Notes under the pieces: generated by a model
Told to the model about the DNA's origin: nothing
Seen by the model: the letters and a program-made list of their open reading frames with translations, nothing else
Databases searched by the model: none
Made by a program: the position numbers and the translations under genes
Part shown: positions 59,792-64,000 of the stretch, piece after piece
Numbering within the stretch: position 1 is the first letter of the stretch
Layout: each line of letters opens with the position of its first letter
Assembly (NCBI RefSeq): GCF_041154675.1
Contig: NZ_AP031322.1
Coordinates: 868,001-932,000, forward strand
Direction: 5' to 3'
DNA length: 64,000 bases
Source: Sulfurisphaera javensis
GTDB lineage: Archaea > Thermoproteota > Thermoprotei_A > Sulfolobales > Sulfolobaceae

Positions 59792-60742
59792 TTAAACTTT
59801 ATGTTTGAGATAAAATACATTACTTTCACCCTCAATAGGAAGATACTTTAAAGCATCTTCGTCATAAAGAGTTTTATCTTCAATGTCTAATCTAACAGCA
59901 AATATCTTCTCTCCATTAACTAACGCTGTAAGTAACCAACCTCTGCCTATAGGCGCTGAAGAAACTAACGTAAGTCCTTCATATTTTAAATCTTCCTTCT
60001 TAATTGCATTAACTGCTTTTTGACTTACTATTTGATCGAAATAAGAATATAGAAACGCCCTAAATTCTCCCTCTTTTATTAGTTGCTTGATTTCATTTTC
60101 TTTCTCTTCTTCTATGGCTTCAACAAATTGAGAGCAGGTCTTTGTGTTTCCAAGCTTAACAAAAATAAAAGAAGCATAATCACCCATGTTATATATCTCA
60201 TATCTACAGTTGAAGAGCCTTGCTACTTCTGGGAGTGTATACTCAATTGCAGCAGGATTATCAACTAAAACCTCTAGTACTTTTCCTTTTTCCATACTAT
60301 ACAATTTTTGTTTTGTTTTTATTTCTGGTACCGGACATGAGTAACCTCTCAGATCAAGCACTTCGTCCGGATTAGTTTTAAATAGAGCTACTTTTTCCGT
60401 ATTATTTTTATGTTCTAATTTAGTAATTATTTTTCCATATTCTTCTATGTTCTTTTTGATTCTATTCAAAAGACTGTTTAAGATTATCGATTCACCCTCC
60501 CCTTTTATTTCTATCATATTACCATGGATTTCTATTGAAATTTTGAATTTTCCATTTTTATCAAAAATCTCTAAAGAACTTGTCCTTTTAACTATAAAAC
60601 AATTAAATTTTATAAACCTCATTAATTCAATGTAGCCTTCGTAACCCCAATCTAGTTTTTTAATATTTTTAAGACAATATAATTTATAAAATCTTTCTAT
60701 ATCTAGTATCATATCTGGGTTAGATAACTTTAATTCCATCAT
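59792..60742 (-). CDS. Three-domain protein with central TusA domain
   Basis: 316 residues. Residues 1-110 form a helical and beta domain I do not recognise. Residues 125-197 are a TusA domain with the persulfide-carrying Cys136 (LRGYSCPVPE) and VDNPAAIEYTLPEVARLF. Residues 205-316 form a C-terminal domain (KAVNAIKKEDLKYEGLTLVS, then a strand with RGWLLTALVN). TusA proteins pass sulfane sulfur from thiosulfate or polysulfide to partners. The fusion may join sulfur transfer to an unknown acceptor. The neighbours are DsrE-like and TusA genes. Confidence 0.75.
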   Translation of the reverse strand: MMELKLSNPDMILDIERFYKLYCLKNIKKLDWGYEGYIELMRFIKFNCFIVKRTSSLEIFDKNGKFKISIEIHGNMIEIKGEGESIILNSLLNRIKKNIEEYGKIITKLEHKNNTEKVALFKTNPDEVLDLRGYSCPVPEIKTKQKLYSMEKGKVLEVLVDNPAAIEYTLPEVARLFNCRYEIYNMGDYASFIFVKLGNTKTCSQFVEAIEEEKENEIKQLIKEGEFRAFLYSYFDQIVSQKAVNAIKKEDLKYEGLTLVSSAPIGRGWLLTALVNGEKIFAVRLDIEDKTLYDEDALKYLPIEGESNVFYLKHKV

Positions 60743-60844
60743 GATAAAAAGCCTATAAAGTACTATTTAAATTTTTTCTCATTTTACTTATTTTTAGAAA
60801 TAATTGAATAATATTTATATTACAGGAGTTTGATAAGATAAAAC

Positions 60845-61060
60845 ATGGAACTAAATCTCATAGGCTTATGTTGCTCACAGCCTCATTTGTTAGTTTATTC
60901 AAAACTGAGAAAAATGAAAGAAGAAGAAAAACTTAGAATTATAACTGATGATGTTACTGTTATAGAAAGAGATATAATACCCTTAGCGAGAACATTCAAT
61001 TGCAAATATTTAGTAAAGAAAGAAAATGATAAATATATAATATATTTAGAAAAAATTTGA
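60845..61060 (+). CDS. Short, degenerate TusA-like protein
   Basis: 71 residues, close to TusA length. ELNLIGLCCSQPHLLVYSKL keeps the Cys-x-x-Pro spacing (Cys10 and Pro13), but the first Pro of CPxP is Ser and a second Cys precedes it. The rest (LRIITDDVTVIERDIIPLAR, TFNCKYLVKKENDKYII) follows the TusA fold. It is divergent from the TusA-fusion gene. The altered motif may change its sulfur chemistry. Confidence 0.6.
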   Translation: MELNLIGLCCSQPHLLVYSKLRKMKEEEKLRIITDDVTVIERDIIPLARTFNCKYLVKKENDKYIIYLEKI

Positions 61061-61132
61061 ATTAAAATTTTTAATAAAAAATTAACAATTTCTAATAAAA
61101 TTTATATAGACACAAAAACATACTTAAGTTTG

Positions 61133-61495
61133 ATGAACTTAGAAGAGAAATTGGAAAATGGAAACCTAATGAAATTTTAGATGTTAGAGGAGAAGAATGT
61201 CCTATTCCAGAAACTCTTGCAGCTAAGAAATTAAATAATATGGGAAATTTTAGAGGTTTTGACTGATCATCAACCAGCAGTATATGTAACATTACCTTAT
61301 CTCGCGAAAAGATTTAGTTACCCTTATCTAGTTATACGAAAGGAGGACTACTACATAGTTAGAATAATTAAAGTTTCAAATGAAGAAAAGGGAACTATAG
61401 AGCTAAATAACGAGATTCAAGTGAATTTGTCATTTAAAAAGTTGTTGAAGCTTTTTAGATTCATCTATCTTAATGAGTTTTGTTCCACAAGTTAA
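61133..61495 (+). pseudogene. Frameshifted tusA copy
   Basis: An ATG at 61133 begins MNLEEKLENGN, then the frame changes to NEILDVRGEECPIPETLAAK. After NNMG it changes again to [20 protein letters not shown], and runs on to a TAA with a tail not found in TusA. The DNA around 61250-61290 is nearly identical to the intact tusA at 62014-62055, so it is a recent copy or was converted. The active-site Cys is present but the two shifts disable it. Confidence 0.65.
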
Positions 61496-61895
61496 AAGAG
61501 TTAAGAAGATCAATTATTCTGCTTATTCATTATCAATGAAGTATATTATTCCTTTTGAGCTCCCTTTATTTGTAAAACGTGAAGAATATCCTAATACGTC
61601 TATAATAAAATCGAAAGCTCAAGTAAAATAGCTTTTTTGAAAGCTACACTTGGATTTGACTTCTTTATTTATGCTCATAGGGGATACACAGGAATAAGAG
61701 TTAGAGAATGGTATGAGGGACCATTAAAGTTTATGTGGAAAAAAGAAATCAACAACCACATTAGATTGGCTAGAGAAAAACTTCCCTCTTATTTAGTTAA
61801 ATTAATATAATTAATTTCAAATCAATTTATATAAAGGTTTAAAAAGAGGTATTTTTTAAAAACATGCTTTTCTTAATTATTATTAGGGGGTTAAA
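61496..61895 (+). other. Debris between tusA copies
   Basis: Broken plus-strand frames read INYSAYSLSMKYIIPFELPL and, after a shift, FLKATLGFDFFIYAHRGYTG and WYEGPLKFMWKK, ending near 61810. They look like one decayed gene of unknown family. The last 85 bases carry the promoter and leader of the intact tusA. Confidence 0.4.
61886..61891 (+). promoter_or_regulatory. Shine-Dalgarno-like site of tusA
   Basis: GGGGGT lies five bases before the ATG at 61896. Most genes in this window look leaderless, so a strong G-rich site points to a message with a leader. An upstream T/A-rich box lies near 61838-61848. Confidence 0.5.
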
Positions 61896-62147
61896 ATGAG
61901 TGAAGATCTTAAATTTAAAAATCCGGACCAAGTGTTAGACGTTAGAGGAGAATCATGCCCAGTACCAGAAATGGAAGCAAGCAAAAAATTGAGAAAGATG
62001 AAGGTAGGAGAGCTTTTAGAGGTTTTGACTGATCATCAACCAGCAGTAGATGTAACATTACCTTCATTAGCTAAAAATCTAGGATATCCTTACTTAGTAA
62101 TTAAGGATGGGGAAATTTACCGTGTAAGGATATTAAAGGTGAAATAA
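61896..62147 (+). CDS. tusA: TusA sulfur carrier protein
   Basis: 83 residues, full length. [19 protein letters not shown] holds the sulfane-sulfur carrier Cys21 in the CPxP motif. The protein ends in a beta strand ([11 protein letters not shown]). TusA shuttles thiosulfonate or persulfide in dissimilatory sulfur oxidation by Sulfolobales. The stop is three bases from the YeeE-type transporter start, so they are co-transcribed; import of thiosulfate followed by transfer to TusA is a plausible pairing. Confidence 0.9.
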   Translation: MSEDLKFKNPDQVLDVRGESCPVPEMEASKKLRKMKVGELLEVLTDHQPAVDVTLPSLAKNLGYPYLVIKDGEIYRVRILKVK

Positions 62148-62150
62148 CTT

Positions 62151-63380
62151 ATGCCACCCAGTATGGTATTGCAGCCATTTTATAACGAAAGTTGGGCCCT
62201 TATATATGGACTATTTGGTTTAAGCGGGTTTATTTTAGGTTGGGTGGCTCAAAGGGGTAATTATTGTTTTGTAAATGCAATGACTTCTATTTTTACAACA
62301 AAAAGTTATGAGAGATTTGGAGCACTTTTAATCTTATTTGGTCTTTCCGCTTTAGGTTGTGGTCTTTTAGTAGCATTTGGAGTAATTCCAGCAGTTGATC
62401 AATACTTTTTTAATTATTTTGCTGGTTGGTATATATTAGTAGGTTCCTTTATTTTCGGATTTGGTGCTGCCTTGGCTGGTGGATGTAATTTATCAATGTT
62501 ATATAGGGCTTCAAGTGGTTATGTTCAGAATTGGATTGAATTATTTGGAATGATGATAGGTACTTATATATTTGCAATAGGCATTTGGCCATTCCAACAA
62601 TATACAATGGAAAAAGGAATTTTTTCAACAACAATGGGAGGATATGTCGAGTATTTACCTTATGTAATATTTCATTCAGTTTCTCCGATGGCTGTTTATA
62701 TTACTACACTTTTGCTCTCTTTACCTTTAATCATACTAGGAATATACCTACAACAATATACGAAGAAAAAATGGGGAATGAATTTTAGAGTGAATTTACC
62801 AGGAACTATGGCATATAGACCACCAGGAAGCGTTGCCCTAGGAAAAGAAGAAGAGAAAAAGAATTGGAAAAAAGAAGCATTAGATATGTTATTATTAAAG
62901 AAGCCTTATGGAACAAACTTGTCTACAGTAATTTTAGCGTTAGATATGATCTTTGTGTTTATTGTAGGAGCCGGTTATACATTCAATTATTTGGTAATTA
63001 CTTCCTCTGATGGAGGGAGATTCTTTGAATACCTTCTGATGTTACCTGGAGTAAACTTATTCTTAACTACTCCATGGTTTAACGATGCATTGCCAATAGT
63101 TGATCCTAGTACTCTAATGGTAGTTATGCTTTGTGTTGGAGCTTTTGCCGCATCTTTTTTAAGTGGTGATTTTAAAATAAGAATTCCAAAAGAGAAAAAG
63201 AGACTTTTAATAGGTTTTGTTGGTGGTATCTTAGTAGGAATTGGTGTTAGAATGGCATTAGGTTGTAATGTTGGATTAATGTGGACCAATTTTGCTCAAT
63301 TAGGATATGATGGTATAATATTTCTATTTGGAATGTTAGGAGGCGTATGGTTAGCTGTAAAGATTCAAGAGAGGTTATGA
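62151..63380 (+). CDS. YeeE/YedE-family thiosulfate/sulfur transporter (TsuA-like)
   Basis: 409 residues with about nine to ten membrane helices and two repeated halves. The family Cys motifs are present: AQRGNYCFVNA, AGGCNLSMLYRA and ALGCNVGLMWTN. In TsuA, such Cys residues line the path and pass thiosulfate by transient bonds. It sits directly after tusA and before a small membrane protein and a DsrE-family gene, giving a sulfur-uptake operon. Confidence 0.85.
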   Translation: MPPSMVLQPFYNESWALIYGLFGLSGFILGWVAQRGNYCFVNAMTSIFTTKSYERFGALLILFGLSALGCGLLVAFGVIPAVDQYFFNYFAGWYILVGSFIFGFGAALAGGCNLSMLYRASSGYVQNWIELFGMMIGTYIFAIGIWPFQQYTMEKGIFSTTMGGYVEYLPYVIFHSVSPMAVYITTLLLSLPLIILGIYLQQYTKKKWGMNFRVNLPGTMAYRPPGSVALGKEEEKKNWKKEALDMLLLKKPYGTNLSTVILALDMIFVFIVGAGYTFNYLVITSSDGGRFFEYLLMLPGVNLFLTTPWFNDALPIVDPSTLMVVMLCVGAFAASFLSGDFKIRIPKEKKRLLIGFVGGILVGIGVRMALGCNVGLMWTNFAQLGYDGIIFLFGMLGGVWLAVKIQERL

Positions 63381-63383
63381 AAA

Positions 63384-63656
63384 ATGGTGGAGACCAAGTA
63401 TATTAGAAAATTACTAGCCCCACTAGTCCTATCCCTATTTGCGATTGGATGGTATCAATTTAGTAAAATATATTTGACTCATGCTGATAGCTTAGCGTTA
63501 AGCAATGCTAACTTTGCAGTTTACGTTCAATCTCAGGAGTTCAATGGTTACCTTACAGCTACGAAGTATATCTGTTACGCAATAGTTTACGTTGGACTTC
63601 TACTCTTTTGGTATAACTTGGTGAAATTCGTGGAGGTGAAAGAGAACCATGGTTGA
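63384..63656 (+). CDS. Small two-helix membrane protein in the sulfur operon
   Basis: 90 residues with two membrane helices (KLLAPLVLSLFAIGWYQF and ICYAIVYVGLLLFWYNLV) and an outside loop. No family recognised. It begins four bases after the transporter stop and overlaps the next gene (ATG at 63649) by eight bases, so it is part of the same operon, perhaps as a transporter partner. Confidence 0.65.
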   Translation: MVETKYIRKLLAPLVLSLFAIGWYQFSKIYLTHADSLALSNANFAVYVQSQEFNGYLTATKYICYAIVYVGLLLFWYNLVKFVEVKENHG

Positions 63657-64000
63657 TTATGCCATAATGATGGTTTCTGGAGATAATGAGAAAATATATA
63701 TGGGTATTATAACTGCAATTGGTTTGGTCTCTGGAGGAAATAAAGTTTACATGTTCTTTACGATGGATGCATTAAAGGCTTTGACTCCTGAGAGTGAAAA
63801 AATAATATTAACCAACGCTAAACCATTAAAGTATTACATTGATAACCTTTTAGAATTAGGTGGCGAAGATGTAAAGATTGTTGCATGTGAATTTGGTATG
63901 AAAGTAAAGGGAATAAAAGAGGAGCAATTTATTTATCCAGTTAAGCCTAGTGGAGTATCTGAATTTGCTCTGAAAGCTAATGAAGCAAAAGGAGTTCTAA
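63649..64000 (+). CDS. DsrE-family protein, partial (3' end outside window)
   Basis: 117 codons are visible. DYAIMMVSGDNEKIYMGIIT, LVSGGNKVYMFFTMDALKAL and the later GGEDVKIVACEFGMKVKGIK match DsrE2-like proteins, with a Cys at the usual carrier position. In Sulfolobales such proteins work with TusA in sulfur transfer. The gene overlaps the preceding small membrane protein. The end is cut by the window edge. Confidence 0.7.
   Translation, partial: MVDYAIMMVSGDNEKIYMGIITAIGLVSGGNKVYMFFTMDALKALTPESEKIILTNAKPLKYYIDNLLELGGEDVKIVACEFGMKVKGIKEEQFIYPVKPSGVSEFALKANEAKGVL

Noticed and set aside
61259-61495. Frame considered as an independent small gene
   Set aside because: Its N-terminal half is the second half of a TusA domain in a shifted frame, so it belongs to the tusA pseudogene.

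Overview
The window is AT-rich (roughly one third G+C by eye) and archaeal. It has leaderless genes with TATA boxes about 25-30 bases upstream, PaREP1, VapBC and MNT-HEPN families, a TrmB regulator, a thermoacidophile-type GH116 glycosidase, a binding protein with a pilin-like signal, and a large sulfur-transfer gene set. Together these point to a member of the Sulfolobales (Sulfurisphaera, Acidianus or Saccharolobus type). No rRNA, tRNA or CRISPR array was seen.

Region 1 (1-15.8 kb) is a defence island. It holds a DUF1156-type DNA methylase that runs off the left edge, an EVE-like (PUA-fold) protein, a coiled-coil/TPR protein, a stand-alone Cas4-like nuclease with a probable Fe-S cluster, a DUF1998 (DrmB-like) protein, a DEAH helicase (DrmA-like) and a second DNA methylase. 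The DrmA/DrmB pair with methylases is the core of DISARM, but the Cas4-like nuclease, TPR protein and EVE protein are not standard DISARM parts. This is the best candidate for an undescribed variant system. A frameshifted AAA ATPase and a PaREP1 protein follow.

Region 2 (16-21 kb, with further pieces to 37.5 kb) is a gene graveyard. It includes an ABC-2-type exporter subunit with an in-frame TGA, a VapB followed by a 14-codon VapC stub, an MNT-HepT pair whose HepT is shifted in an A-run, an MFS transporter shifted in a T-run, a second decayed HEPN-MNT pair, a PaREP1 pseudogene, a third MNT remnant and an AAA-ATPase tail.

Region 3 (21-46.5 kb) is mostly metabolic: a type I phosphodiesterase, an intact MFS transporter, MsrA, a P5C-dehydrogenase-like ALDH, TatA, a molybdenum hydroxylase large subunit, a zinc-finger/haem-oxygenase-like protein with a Ta0938-type partner, a GH116 glycosidase, an MFS/TrmB divergent pair, a persulfide-dioxygenase-like hydrolase, acetamidase, an ABC-2 exporter and a gluconolactonase.

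Region 4 (46.6-53.1 kb) is a complete oligopeptide/oligosaccharide-type ABC importer with a divergently transcribed, Thr-rich binding protein. With GH116 and gluconolactonase nearby, a sugar oligomer is a reasonable guess for the substrate. Remnants of IS1-like and TnpB-type elements lie at 44.6-45.3 kb and 54.6-55.4 kb.

Region 5 (53.3-64 kb) is sulfur-related: a Rieske protein, a DoxD-like membrane protein with a beta-propeller partner, DsrE-like proteins, several TusA-domain genes (one a three-domain fusion, one decayed, one degenerate, one intact) and a YeeE/TsuA-type transporter followed by a DsrE-family gene cut by the right edge.
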